In this document: one piece after another, positions 43,279 through 53,139 of the stretch | Position numbering within the stretch: the stretch's first letter is position 1 | Layout of the letters: every line of letters begins with the position of its first letter | Origin: OM182 bacterium MED-G24 | GTDB taxonomy: Bacteria; Pseudomonadota; Gammaproteobacteria; Pseudomonadales; Azotimanducaceae | DNA length: 64,000 bases | NCBI GenBank assembly: GCA_002457275.1 | Contig: NTKD01000002.1 | Coordinates: 29,378-93,377, forward strand | Direction: 5' to 3' | Program-made: the position numbers and the translations under genes | The notes under the pieces: model-generated | The model's input: only the letters and a program-made list of their open reading frames with translations | The model's database searches: none | Told to the model about the DNA's origin: nothing

Positions 43279-46200
43279 GTGAGTGAAGACGCAGATACCG
43301 CAGAAGTGACAGGGGCTGAGAACAACGACCAGTTCTCATTCGTCAATATGGAACACGACATGCTCGCGTACTGGGAGCGTGAACAGGTTTTCCAGAAATC
43401 CCTGGCCAGCACCAGCAACGCACAACCGTACATCTTCTACGACGGTCCCCCGTTCGCCACAGGACTGCCGCACCACGGGCATCTGGTGGCTTCAACGATC
43501 AAGGACGTGGTCCCTCGGTACTTCACGATGAAGGGCTTCCACGTCAGCCGACGGTTCGGATGGGACTGCCACGGGCTACCCATCGAACATGAAATCGACA
43601 AGGCACTCGGCATGAGTTCTGCTGAAGCTGTCGAGAAACTCGGTATCGCGGGATACAACAACGAGTGCCGGAAGATCGTGCAACGGTACACCACAGAGTG
43701 GCAAAGCACGATCACCCGGATCGGGCGTTGGGTCGATTTCGAGAATGACTACAAGACGATGGACCCATGGTTCATGGAGTCGGTCTGGTGGGTTGTGAAA
43801 CAGCTCTGGGAAAAGGATCTGATCTATCGGGGGCTTAAGGTTGTACCGTTTTCCACTGCCCTGGGTACCGTACTGTCCAACTTTGAGGCCACTTCAAACT
43901 ACCAGGATGTCCAGGACCCTGCGGTCACGGTTCTCTTCAAGCTACAAGCGGAGGACGCCTATATCGCGGCATGGACCACCACACCATGGACCCTGCCTTC
44001 CAATCTGGCCCTGTGCGTGGGCGACGACATCCAGTATGTACGCGTCCTCGACGTAGAGTCACTACGAGAGATCATTGTTGCGAAAGAGCTGCTTGACGAC
44101 TTTAGTAAGGGGCGAGAGGTCAATGAGCTTTCAGAAGTCATGGGCCACGAGCTTGTCGGTCTCACCTATGAACCATTGTTCACCTACTTCGAGGATGAAC
44201 GATCCAACGGCGCATTCCAGGTCGTCTCCGACGACTACGTGACCACTGACAGCGGTACCGGCATTGTCCACCAAGCACCTGCTTTTGGCGAAGACGACTT
44301 TCGTGTGCTGAAATCTGCCGGTATCAGCGCGATGGTCTGTCCCGTCGACCTGCAGGGGCAGTTTACGCACGAGGTTTCGGATTTCTCGGGGCAACATGTC
44401 AAAGAAGCCGACCGAAACATCATCCGAATGCTCCGTGACCAGGGCAGTCTCTGGCGACACGACACCATCGTACACAGTTACCCGTTCTGCCCTCGCTCGG
44501 ATACCCCGATCATCTACCGTACGATCGACTCATGGTATGTCCGTGTCGAGGCAATGCGACACCGACTGCAGGCGGCCAACCAGGACATCAACTGGGTGCC
44601 ACGACATATCCAGGACGGCCGTATGGGGAACTGGCTGGAAGGCGCCATTGACTGGGCGATCTCGAGAAACCGCTACTGGGGGACCCCGCTGCCAATTTGG
44701 GTCAACGATGTCACCGGCAACCGCATCTGCATCGGTTCTCGTGCTGAACTGAAGCAGTACACCGGCGCCGAACCAGACGACCTTCACCGCGAACACGTTG
44801 ACCCGCTGACATTTACCGTGGACGGTGAGGAAGGGACCTACCGGCGTATCGAGGAAGTCCTGGATTGCTGGTTCGAGTCAGGATCCATGCCCTATGCGCA
44901 GCTGCACTACCCTTTTGAAAACCAGAGCGTCTTCGAAAATGGATTTCCTGCCGAGTTTATCGCAGAGGGCCTTGACCAGACCCGAGGCTGGTTCTACACG
45001 CTGATTGTCCTCGGCGTCGCGCTCTTTGATACCAATCCGTTCAAGAACGTCATCGTGAACGGCATCGTGATGGCCGAAGACGGAAAGAAGATGAGCAAGC
45101 GGCTGCGCAACTACACGCCACCAGATGACCTGATGGAGGAATTTGGCGCCGATGCCCTTCGGCTCTACCTGATCAACTCGGGCCTCGTGCGTGCTGAAGA
45201 GCAACGTTTTACGGACGCCGGTGTTCGGGACATGGTGCGGCGAGCACTACTCCCCTGGCTGAACGCGTTTACATTCTTCAAGACCTACGCTGATATCGAC
45301 GGCTGGCAACCCTCTGACGATGCCACCACAGTCTCAACGAATATCACTGACCAGTGGATTCTGTCGCGCCTGCAAAGCCTCAAATCCAATATTGCTAGAG
45401 AGATGGAGCAGTACCGACTCTACAATGTGGTTCCTGCGTTATTCGAGTTTATTGACGACCTGACGCGTTGGTATATCCGCCTGAACCGTTCACGTTTCTG
45501 GGGGGACGGTATGACAGATGACAAACACGCCGCTTACAGTACGCTGTATCTCACCCTTCGCGATCTGTGTATCTCCATGGCACCGTTTGCGCCATTCCTC
45601 TCCGACTACCTGTACCAACAGCTGTGCAGGTTTGACGGTGACAAGACGGTCTCGGTACATCTCTGCAAGTACCCGGAAGCCGAGGAGACGCTCATCCAGC
45701 CGATCCTGGAGCAGGCCGTGACCCGGATGCAGCACATCGTGTTGCTGGGAAGGCAGAAACGTAACCAGGAGAAGATCAAGACCAAATACCCCCTCGCAGA
45801 AATGACTGTTGTCCACCAGGACCAGGCGTTACTTGATGAAATCGCACGCCTGGAATCCTATATCCAGGCGGAGCTCAACGTCCACAAAGTGTCCTACAGC
45901 ACGGAGGAAAGCGAGTTCATCAATCTCTTTGCCAAGGCCAACTCGCCGATTCTCGGGAAACGGCTCGGTAAGCAGTTCAAGCAATTCAAAGGTGCCATCG
46001 AAGCATTGAGCAGCGAAGCGATCAACGAGTATCAGGACGCAGGGGAGATCACCATCGATGAGGAATCCTTCAGCGGAGATGACCTGCTGCTGTATCGTGA
46101 GGCCCGACCCGGTACCAACGCGGTCTCAGACCGATTTATCTCTATTGATCTTGACTGTACGCTGAACGACACGCTCATCGCCGAGGGTCTCGCCCGCGAG

Positions 46201-46425
46201 GTGGTCAACCGTATTCAGCGCTCCCGCAAGGACCTTGGATTCAACGTTGCTGATCGTGTTGCGATCGGGTACCGGGCTGAAGGAGCCCTGCCGGCTGCCA
46301 TCAGCCAGCATCAGGAACACATCATGCGGGAAACACTATGCGTCGAAATGACTGATGACGCCCAGGAAGGCCTGGAGTTTGATATTGATGGAGATTTGCT
46401 GACACTGACAATTGCGCGGGCATAG
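43279..46425 (+). CDS. ileS: Isoleucyl-tRNA synthetase, type 2 (eukaryote-like)
   Basis: Charges tRNA-Ile, 1048 residues. The active-site motif HHGH is at 65-68 (GLPHHGHLV) and KMSKR at 604-608. FYDGPPFATGLPH, FGWDCHGLPIEHEID and TTPWTLPSNLA (editing domain) are in the form seen in eukaryotic and type 2 bacterial IleRS, which are longer than the type 1 enzyme (about 930) and lack its C-terminal zinc finger. Type 2 enzymes are commonly mupirocin-tolerant. GTG start. Preceded by the isoleucine attenuator, so expression should rise when charged tRNA-Ile falls. Confidence 0.95.
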   Translation: MSEDADTAEVTGAENNDQFSFVNMEHDMLAYWEREQVFQKSLASTSNAQPYIFYDGPPFATGLPHHGHLVASTIKDVVPRYFTMKGFHVSRRFGWDCHGLPIEHEIDKALGMSSAEAVEKLGIAGYNNECRKIVQRYTTEWQSTITRIGRWVDFENDYKTMDPWFMESVWWVVKQLWEKDLIYRGLKVVPFSTALGTVLSNFEATSNYQDVQDPAVTVLFKLQAEDAYIAAWTTTPWTLPSNLALCVGDDIQYVRVLDVESLREIIVAKELLDDFSKGREVNELSEVMGHELVGLTYEPLFTYFEDERSNGAFQVVSDDYVTTDSGTGIVHQAPAFGEDDFRVLKSAGISAMVCPVDLQGQFTHEVSDFSGQHVKEADRNIIRMLRDQGSLWRHDTIVHSYPFCPRSDTPIIYRTIDSWYVRVEAMRHRLQAANQDINWVPRHIQDGRMGNWLEGAIDWAISRNRYWGTPLPIWVNDVTGNRICIGSRAELKQYTGAEPDDLHREHVDPLTFTVDGEEGTYRRIEEVLDCWFESGSMPYAQLHYPFENQSVFENGFPAEFIAEGLDQTRGWFYTLIVLGVALFDTNPFKNVIVNGIVMAEDGKKMSKRLRNYTPPDDLMEEFGADALRLYLINSGLVRAEEQRFTDAGVRDMVRRALLPWLNAFTFFKTYADIDGWQPSDDATTVSTNITDQWILSRLQSLKSNIAREMEQYRLYNVVPALFEFIDDLTRWYIRLNRSRFWGDGMTDDKHAAYSTLYLTLRDLCISMAPFAPFLSDYLYQQLCRFDGDKTVSVHLCKYPEAEETLIQPILEQAVTRMQHIVLLGRQKRNQEKIKTKYPLAEMTVVHQDQALLDEIARLESYIQAELNVHKVSYSTEESEFINLFAKANSPILGKRLGKQFKQFKGAIEALSSEAINEYQDAGEITIDEESFSGDDLLLYREARPGTNAVSDRFISIDLDCTLNDTLIAEGLAREVVNRIQRSRKDLGFNVADRVAIGYRAEGALPAAISQHQEHIMRETLCVEMTDDAQEGLEFDIDGDLLTLTIARA

Positions 46426-46536
46426 CTCAAAGCAACACATTGACTCAAGAAAAAAGTCAGACATCGAACAGTGTAAATCTGTTCCGATTGTAATAGGTTA
46501 AACCCCTCGGCGGGAGCAGCAGTCCTACGGACTAGC

Positions 46537-47934
46537 ATGAAGAGCATGGAAGAGATTCTGAACGGATCGGTGGACGGCATGGCGGCCGCGATCCGACAAG
46601 GCGATGTATCGTCGGTTGAGCTGACCAACGCCTTCATCGCGCGGATTGAAGCCGTGAACCCCACCCTGAATGCGCTGGTCATGCCAACCTTTGACCTAGC
46701 CAGAAAATACGCAGAGCGTGCTGATCAGGATCTCGCAAAGGGCGAGATCCAGGGTGTACTCCACGGCGTGCCCATGACCATGAAGGACAGCCTCGACACC
46801 TTCGATGCCGTGACCACGTGGGGCACACTGGGAAGGAAGGATTTCAGGCCAGGGATCGACGCTACCGCCGTCGCGCGACTGCGCGCGCAAGGGGCGGTAC
46901 TGATGGGGAAAACCAATACGCCAGAATTCACGCTCTCTTTCAAGACCGACAACCTCGTCTATGGCTCAACGAAGAATCCCCATGATCCCGAGCGCACGCC
47001 GGGGGGAAGCAGTGGCGGCGCAGCGGCATTGATCGCGGCGGGTGCATCACCCTTTGATCTCGGCACGGACACCGGGGGAAGTATCCGTCTGCCCAGTCAT
47101 TACTCGGGCATCGCCGGGATCAAACCGACCAGTGGCCGTGTGCCGTGCACCGGCAATGCGCTGCCGATTTCGGGGCTGACGGCCCGCATTTCACAGGTTG
47201 GCCCCATGGCCCGACGCGTCTCTGACCTCGCACTGCTGCTTGATATCATCTCGGGGCCGGACAACCAAGACCCGTACTGCATACCCGCGGAGCAGCGGAA
47301 TTACAACGATGTGGACATCGAAGGTCTGCGCATCGCCTGGCATAGCGACAACGGGATCTGCACCCCGGAATCTGCTGTTGTGTCTGCAGTCGAAACCGCA
47401 CGTGATCTACTGACCGGTGAAGGCATGTCGCTCACCGAAGCGCGCCCTTCCGGGCTTGAGATGAGCCAACTGATCTCATCGAGGGTCTTCAATGCAGACG
47501 ATGGCCTGCAGGTTGAGAACCTCCTTGCCGACGCGCGTACGGAACAGCCCTCGCCATTGCTGGGTAGTCGACCGAAGGATCTTCCTGAATCCAGCGCCCG
47601 GGACGTAGCTACCGTCATGAACGTGTGGGATAACTATCGCAGCTCGATGTTGTCGTTTTTTGATGACTTCGACGTGCTGATCTGTCCGGTGAACGCCACC
47701 ACCGCAATTCCGTTGGAAGCGCCGATTGATTTCTCTGCGTTCAGCTACACGATGGCGTACAACATGACCGGCTGGCCAGGGACCGTCATACGTGCAGGTA
47801 CGGATGCCAATCACCTCCCCGTCGGCATTCAGATCATCGCGGCACCTTTCAGAGAGGACCACAGTCTGGCGGTTGCGCAGTGGCTTGAAAACGCACTCGG
47901 GCCGTTTGCGCCACCAGCGATATCCGCATGGTAG
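46537..47934 (+). CDS. Amidase signature family protein
   Basis: 465 residues with the Ser-cisSer-Lys amidase core: the catalytic Lys in GVPMTMKDSLD, the Gly/Ser-rich signature TPGGSSGGAAALIAAGASPF and the nucleophile block GTDTGGSIRLPSHYSGIAG. MGKTNTPEF is another family mark. Could act on small amides or as a GatA-like paralogue; no GatB or GatC gene is nearby, which argues against tRNA amidation. Stands alone after ileS, separated by 111 bp with no clear promoter. Confidence 0.88.
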   Translation: MKSMEEILNGSVDGMAAAIRQGDVSSVELTNAFIARIEAVNPTLNALVMPTFDLARKYAERADQDLAKGEIQGVLHGVPMTMKDSLDTFDAVTTWGTLGRKDFRPGIDATAVARLRAQGAVLMGKTNTPEFTLSFKTDNLVYGSTKNPHDPERTPGGSSGGAAALIAAGASPFDLGTDTGGSIRLPSHYSGIAGIKPTSGRVPCTGNALPISGLTARISQVGPMARRVSDLALLLDIISGPDNQDPYCIPAEQRNYNDVDIEGLRIAWHSDNGICTPESAVVSAVETARDLLTGEGMSLTEARPSGLEMSQLISSRVFNADDGLQVENLLADARTEQPSPLLGSRPKDLPESSARDVATVMNVWDNYRSSMLSFFDDFDVLICPVNATTAIPLEAPIDFSAFSYTMAYNMTGWPGTVIRAGTDANHLPVGIQIIAAPFREDHSLAVAQWLENALGPFAPPAISAW

Positions 47935-48146
47935 CCATGTTAGCATTCTGTCAAATCGCGTCCCAGACGCCGCCGGAACTGGCATGCAACCGGGCGCCTC
48001 GCTATGCTAGCCGGTTGCAGGCCACCTGGTTTCTTGGCACACCAAATTTCCAGGGTCGCTGAGGTCATAGATCCTGTTCGCAGACCAAACCACAACAATA
48101 AGATGATACTCGAGAGGGCATCGAGTCACCTTGTGAAGGAACATTT

Positions 48147-49556
48147 ATGAAATCCAGAATTTTGACAGCCACTGTGCTCGCCCTAGGACTGACAACACTC
48201 TCATCAGGCACACAGGCCGCTGCATTGGCTGACATCTATGAGCTGTCCGTGCAGAACGATCCGGAAATCGCCGCGGCGCGAGCGGATTATCAGGTCAGCA
48301 GGACAACGCTGGCACAACGTCGTGCACTGCTACTGCCTTCGGTGAGTGCCAGCGTATCCACATCAAAAAACACTACGACAGGACCGACCCAGGTCGATAT
48401 TGGTGGTGGTCAAACACAGGTCTTCACCGCAGAGTCAGATCGTTATAGCCACAACTGGGGCGCACAACTGACACAGCCAATTTTCGACCTTTCGAGGTTC
48501 TTCCAATGGCGTCAAGGCAAGCACATCGAAGCAAACGCGCGACACCAGTTCACGGCAAATGAACAAGCCTTGATATTCCGTGTCGCTGACAACTATTTCA
48601 GCATCCTTGAAGCAGAAGACCGGGTTGTAGCGGCACGAGCAGAGCGCGAGGCCGTTTCGCGCCAACTGGAGCAGGTGCAACAGCGCTTTGATGTCGGGCT
48701 CGTTGCCATCACGGACGTTCTCGATGCGACCGCATCCTATGATAATTCAACCGTTAGCGTGATTGAGGCTGAGGGCGCACAGGTGGTGACATTTGAGACG
48801 CTTTTGCGGCTGACCGGTCAACCCTATTCCGAGGTGATCAGTCTGGCTCAAGATTTCCCTGTTCAGATTCCTGAACCCAGGGACGAGGAAGCATGGGTCA
48901 AATTGGCCCTGGAAGGAAACCTGCAACTCAAGCAAGCGGAAGCATCGGTCAGCAGCGCGAAGCAGGGGCTCCGTGCATCCCGAAGCAATCACGCTCCTCG
49001 GGTTAACGCATCCATTTCATACGGAGAGGGCGGCAGCAGAAGCCGAAACACAATTGAAGGGATAGAAATCGGAAGTGGCATCGACGCCGGTGACTCAGAA
49101 TCACTTTCAGGAAGCCTGACTGCCACGATTCCCATCTTCAATGGTGGATCCATGTGGGCCCAGGACAAGCAGTCGCGATTTCAACTCGAGTCAGCCAACA
49201 AGAACCTCGACCTGACACGTCGCAACATTGTCGAGCAGACCCGTAATCTCTACAGCGCTCTCACGACGGACGTGGCTCGAGTCAAAGCGCGGGCGCGGGC
49301 CATTGAGTCCAACCAGTCCGCACTGGATGCGACCCAGACCGGATACGAGGTTGGCACACGGAACATCGTCGACGTGCTCGTTGGGCAACAGAGACTGTTT
49401 TCTGCCCAGTTCGCTTATGCACAGGCAAGGTATCAGTACATCCGTGATGTGCTGCGGCTCAAGCAGATTGTTGGTCAGCTGTCCCCCGAGGACATCTACC
49501 AGCTGGATCAGTACATCTCGGGGACACGGGTCACTCGATCCCAGCCCAGTACCTAA
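48147..49556 (+). CDS. tolC: TolC-family outer membrane efflux protein
   Basis: 469 residues: signal peptide (LALGLTTLSSGTQAAAL) and two OEP repeats with long helices (ADIYELSVQNDPEIAAARAD, QRFDVGLVAITDVLDATASY, GYEVGTRNIVDVLVGQQRLF). The second VGxRxxxDVL block and short C-terminus fit the TolC/TypeI secretion group. It would form the outer-membrane and periplasmic tunnel for efflux or type I secretion; partner pumps are elsewhere. The 212-bp gap upstream (47935-48146) holds no gene I can support. Confidence 0.92.
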   Translation: MKSRILTATVLALGLTTLSSGTQAAALADIYELSVQNDPEIAAARADYQVSRTTLAQRRALLLPSVSASVSTSKNTTTGPTQVDIGGGQTQVFTAESDRYSHNWGAQLTQPIFDLSRFFQWRQGKHIEANARHQFTANEQALIFRVADNYFSILEAEDRVVAARAEREAVSRQLEQVQQRFDVGLVAITDVLDATASYDNSTVSVIEAEGAQVVTFETLLRLTGQPYSEVISLAQDFPVQIPEPRDEEAWVKLALEGNLQLKQAEASVSSAKQGLRASRSNHAPRVNASISYGEGGSRSRNTIEGIEIGSGIDAGDSESLSGSLTATIPIFNGGSMWAQDKQSRFQLESANKNLDLTRRNIVEQTRNLYSALTTDVARVKARARAIESNQSALDATQTGYEVGTRNIVDVLVGQQRLFSAQFAYAQARYQYIRDVLRLKQIVGQLSPEDIYQLDQYISGTRVTRSQPST

Positions 49557-49588
49557 ACGCGTAGGGTCACCATCGAGGTCACTCGGCT

Positions 49589-50698
49589 ATGCTGAAACAG
49601 TACATCGTTCCCGCGCTGGTGTTGGTCGTATGTGCAGCGGCGTTCAATTACTTCTCTGCAGGATTCACGGACGCTGACGTCACCACCAGTAGCCCAGTGC
49701 TGGGGCCGGCGATCACGGATCCTTCGACACTGACAAGTGATGAGAACAACAATATAGGGATCTATCGGGAAACGAGCCCCTCCGTTGTCTTTGTCACCAA
49801 CACCCAGCTCAGACGCAGACTGTTTTCCCTCAACGTCATGGAAGCGCCTGCCGGCAGTGGCACCGGGTTCGTGTGGAGCGACAGCGGTCTGATCGTCACC
49901 AACTATCACGTTGTTCACGCCGCAAACCGCATCAACATTACCCTGACCAACGGTAACAGCTACCAGGCTGAACTGGTCGGGGCTGCCCCGGAAAAGGATA
50001 TCGCGCTTCTACGGATCGACGCCCCCGATGAGACACTGACCCCTATCCCATTGGGCAACTCCGATGCGCTGTCGGTGGGCCGCAAGGTGCTCGCCATTGG
50101 CAATCCATTTGCTCTGGATACCACTTTGACGGTGGGTGTGGTGAGTGCGTTAGGCAGAGAAATACAATCACCAGCAAACCGTACGATCAAAAACGTCATC
50201 CAGACCGACGCTGCCATCAACCCGGGCAATTCCGGAGGACCACTCCTGAACTCCATGGGTGAGGTCGTTGGTGTGAACACAGCCATCTACAGTCCGAGCG
50301 GTGCCAGTGCGGGTATCGGGTTTGCGATACCCGTGAACGCGGTCAGCAAAATTGTGCCTCAGCTCATCGAGCATGGTCGACTGTATCGACCGGTACTGGG
50401 TATCGAGACGATGCCGGACCGGTGGGCCGCGCAGCTCCGCGTGCAAGGTGTTGCCGTCACCTCGGTGGTTCGGGGATCAGGTGCTGATCGAGCGGGGATG
50501 GTTGGCGTTCGTGAAGACCGGTTCGGAAAACTCCATTTCGGCGACATCATTATCGCCATCAACGATGATGAAGTGATCAGCAACGACAGCCTGTTGACGG
50601 CGCTTGAGACCTACAAGCCAGGGGATGAAATCAAGGTGACGACCCGAATCGACGACGAGATCCGGGAGTACCAGGTGGTTCTGGACAAACCTAAGTAA
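49589..50698 (+). CDS. DegS-like HtrA-family serine protease
   Basis: 369 residues: one N-terminal membrane anchor (IVPALVLVVCAAAFNYF), trypsin-like domain with His107 (TNYHVVH), Asp137 (EKDIALLRI) and Ser215 (NPGNSGGPLL), then a single PDZ domain (about residues 260-365, GVAVTSVVRGSGADRAGM). The one-PDZ, membrane-anchored layout is that of DegS, which starts the sigma-E response by cutting RseA. No rseA or rpoE gene is next to it, so the partner could be one of the anti-sigma factors in this window or another elsewhere. Confidence 0.9.
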   Translation: MLKQYIVPALVLVVCAAAFNYFSAGFTDADVTTSSPVLGPAITDPSTLTSDENNNIGIYRETSPSVVFVTNTQLRRRLFSLNVMEAPAGSGTGFVWSDSGLIVTNYHVVHAANRINITLTNGNSYQAELVGAAPEKDIALLRIDAPDETLTPIPLGNSDALSVGRKVLAIGNPFALDTTLTVGVVSALGREIQSPANRTIKNVIQTDAAINPGNSGGPLLNSMGEVVGVNTAIYSPSGASAGIGFAIPVNAVSKIVPQLIEHGRLYRPVLGIETMPDRWAAQLRVQGVAVTSVVRGSGADRAGMVGVREDRFGKLHFGDIIIAINDDEVISNDSLLTALETYKPGDEIKVTTRIDDEIREYQVVLDKPK

Positions 50699-50720
50699 CC
50701 AGAATCCGGAACGTCCTCTC

Positions 50721-51385
50721 TTGCTTCTGGCTATCGCGCTGATCATCACAAGCGTGATCATCGGGGTTCCCTTTCTCGCACCCGAACTATTATGGTCTTC
50801 ATCCGTAGATTCCAACGATAGCGTGCGTGACCGATTGGCTCACAGCGTAACGACAGACGCAAGCTCTGACACCAAGGAAGAATCTCAGACGACAGTCACG
50901 TCTGATGGTGGAGTAACGATCACAGACACCAAAGATGAAGACGCGGAACGCCTGTTCGCAATTCCCTCCACCGATTTGGCAGACCAGGCTGACGTTCGAA
51001 TCCAACCAAGACCTCGTACGATTCGTATCCCAACACTCTGCTCGATGGAGAGTCGGATGATCTTCATGCCCGATGCGAGTATGTACGCTGGTATCCGGTT
51101 TTTTCCGATTATGAGCACGGCTATCCAACCTCTATCCGCATTTTTATGTGCGGCAAACATCGCCAGACCGGGCGTGGCGAAGTCAGCATGTTCAAAATCA
51201 TCCAGGGTTCAGATTACCTCTACAGCATCCGGTTTCAGCGTCGAGTCGCGCCATTTGAACTGGAAGAGCCCGATCTTCCTGACAGCGAAATAGCCAACTT
51301 CAGTGATTACCTTCGACCTGTCATCGTCTGCAACAGCAAACCTGAACACCCCTGCCCCGGAGACACTGACACGCCATCGGGCTGA
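50721..51385 (+). pseudogene. Envelope protein of unknown function interrupted by one frameshift
   Basis: The first frame (TTG 50721) has a membrane anchor or signal (LLAIALIITSVIIGVPFLAP) and a Ser/Thr/Asp-rich stalk to about 51000 (IPSTDLADQADVRIQP). From about there the coding look passes to another frame, which reads SYDSYPNTLLDGESDDL, CEYVRWYPVFSDYEHGYP, GEVSMFKIIQGSDYLYSIRF and ends at 51385. The residual first frame to 51293 looks non-coding. One indel near 51000 explains this, either a mutation or a sequencing error. I recognise no family. Confidence 0.6.
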
Positions 51386-51478
51386 TGTCCTACAGGCCCC
51401 CCAGGTAATTGACGCCCGTCGAGAGTCGCCATTGACTCAATGACGCGATCTGTTCGATCGGGTCCAATAACAACAAGC

Positions 51479-52216
51479 ATGGACAGCTGGCTAAAGAAGC
51501 TGGTGGACGGACTGAAGCCGGATCTCTGCATCATGTGTGGTACCTACAGCCATCGAAACATAGACCTCTGTACAGGTTGTGAGCGGGATCTGCCTCGACT
51601 CCACTGCGCCTGTTCCCGTTGCGGACTGGCGTTACCAAACCGCATCAAAGATGATCAACAAACACCAGACATGCGGCCCATCTGTCTGCAGGGTCGCACC
51701 CATCGCCTCCCATGAACCCATCTGTATGCGCGGGTCCGTTACGACCGGCCCCTTGACCGACTGATCCCCATTTTCAAGACCCACGGACGATTGAGTCATG
51801 GCAAGGTCCTCTCCAAACTGCTGGCGCGCTATTGGCTTGGCACGAGTCCGACGCTGCCGGATATGTTCGTACCCGTTGCGCTGCACAAATCCAGACTTCG
51901 CCAGCGTGGGTTCAATCAGGCGCTTGAGATCGCCTATGTGCTTTCGGACCACACCAGTCTCCCCTGCAGGCCCGGTATCTGTCGGCGCATCCAAGGTACC
52001 CCATCTCAGAAACAGCTGTCCCGTCGCGAACGTCTCGCCAATCTGCCTGATGCCTTCCGAGCGGAGACGCTGACCCAATCACCCCATATCACCGTCGTTG
52101 GCGACGTCGTGACGACCGGTGCGACCATTAGTGCACTTGTGGGATGCCTGTTGAATGCCGGCACGGGACAGGTTGATGTCATTGTTATCGCCAGGAGGCC
52201 TCGCGGAAAAAGCTAG
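51479..52216 (+). pseudogene. ComF-family amidophosphoribosyltransferase-like protein with one in-frame stop
   Basis: One frame throughout. The N-terminus has the zinc-finger cysteines (CIMCG, LCTGCERDL, CACSRCGLAL); the C-terminus has the phosphoribosyltransferase part (VPVALHKSRLRQRGFNQALE, then ITVVGDVVTTGATISAL). TGA at 51713-51715 falls between GRTHRLP and THLYARVRYDRPLDRL. ComF proteins often have Trp here (the PPxW segment of the Haemophilus protein), so TGG to TGA is likely. ComF takes part in DNA uptake and transformation. A TTG restart at 51791 gives the PRT part only. Stop is one base before nudC. Confidence 0.75.
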
Positions 52217-52217
52217 C

Positions 52218-53117
52218 ATGTCGACTGGCAAAGCAACGTTGCTTGCAGGTAAAGTCCCGACCATGGACTGGCATTCTTTTGATCTGCAACGCGACCTGGT
52301 CAGCGGTGACCACGCTCCTTCTGAATTTGACGAGAGTTTTCACATCGTCGTGTCAGACGGTGAGATTATTGGCCACACGCCCGAAGGCACCTGGCGACCG
52401 CTGGACCAGGATGAATGGCGTTGGCTGGATGTCGAACGCGTATCCCAGCACTTCCTAGGGCGGGTGGGGACAATCCCCGTGTTTGCCAACGAGATCGACC
52501 CGGAGTCGGACGAACCCGATGGCTATGAATTCGACAATCTCTGGGCGTTTCTGGGACGGGTGGAAGAACCGGTGTTCAACCTGATCGGTAAAGCAAAACA
52601 GATTGTTGAGTGGGATAACGACCACCGCTTCTGTGGCCAGTGTGGTCAACAAACAGAGAGATCCTCAGGTGATCGTTCCAGGCGCTGCCCCGATTGCAGG
52701 CGCATGTTCTATCCGCGACTGTCACCGTCAATCATCTGTTGTATCCGTCGTGGTCGGGAGATTCTGCTCGCAAAAAACGCCCAGTCTAGGGGAGACTTCT
52801 ATTCCACCATCGCCGGTTTCATCGAACCCGGTGAGTCCATTGAGGAAGCGGTCCATCGTGAGGTCAAGGAAGAAGTCGGTATCAATGTCATGAACCTGGA
52901 GTACCAGGGTAGTCAACCCTGGCCCTTTCCAAACTCTCTCATGCTTGGTTTTCATGCTGAGTACGAGTCTGGAGACATAGTGCTGCAGGAAGAAGAAATT
53001 GCTGACGCCCGCTGGTTCGATATCGATGACCTGCCAAATCGCCCGATGGCGGTTTCAATCGCAGGTCGGTTGATCGACGCCGCCATCTCCCGTATCAGAG
53101 ATACCTCATCCGGCTGA
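52218..53117 (+). CDS. nudC: NAD+/NADH (and RNA 5'-NAD cap) pyrophosphatase
   Basis: 299 residues. Zinc ribbon Cys139, Cys142, Cys157 and Cys160 (FCGQCGQ, RCPDCRR); NUDIX box at 200-222 (GFIEPGESIEEAVHREVKEE); NudC-specific SQPWPFPNSLM at 232-242. Hydrolyses NAD(H) and removes NAD caps from RNA in enteric bacteria. ATG 52218 follows the comF stop by one base, and an upstream in-frame extension is not needed. Confidence 0.94.
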   Translation: MSTGKATLLAGKVPTMDWHSFDLQRDLVSGDHAPSEFDESFHIVVSDGEIIGHTPEGTWRPLDQDEWRWLDVERVSQHFLGRVGTIPVFANEIDPESDEPDGYEFDNLWAFLGRVEEPVFNLIGKAKQIVEWDNDHRFCGQCGQQTERSSGDRSRRCPDCRRMFYPRLSPSIICCIRRGREILLAKNAQSRGDFYSTIAGFIEPGESIEEAVHREVKEEVGINVMNLEYQGSQPWPFPNSLMLGFHAEYESGDIVLQEEEIADARWFDIDDLPNRPMAVSIAGRLIDAAISRIRDTSSG

Positions 53118-53139
53118 CCGCCGGTTGATCACATTACCC

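Noticed and set aside
46537..47934. GatA subunit of the tRNA amidotransferase.
   Set aside because: No gatB or gatC neighbour and no GatA-specific block seen; left as a general amidase.
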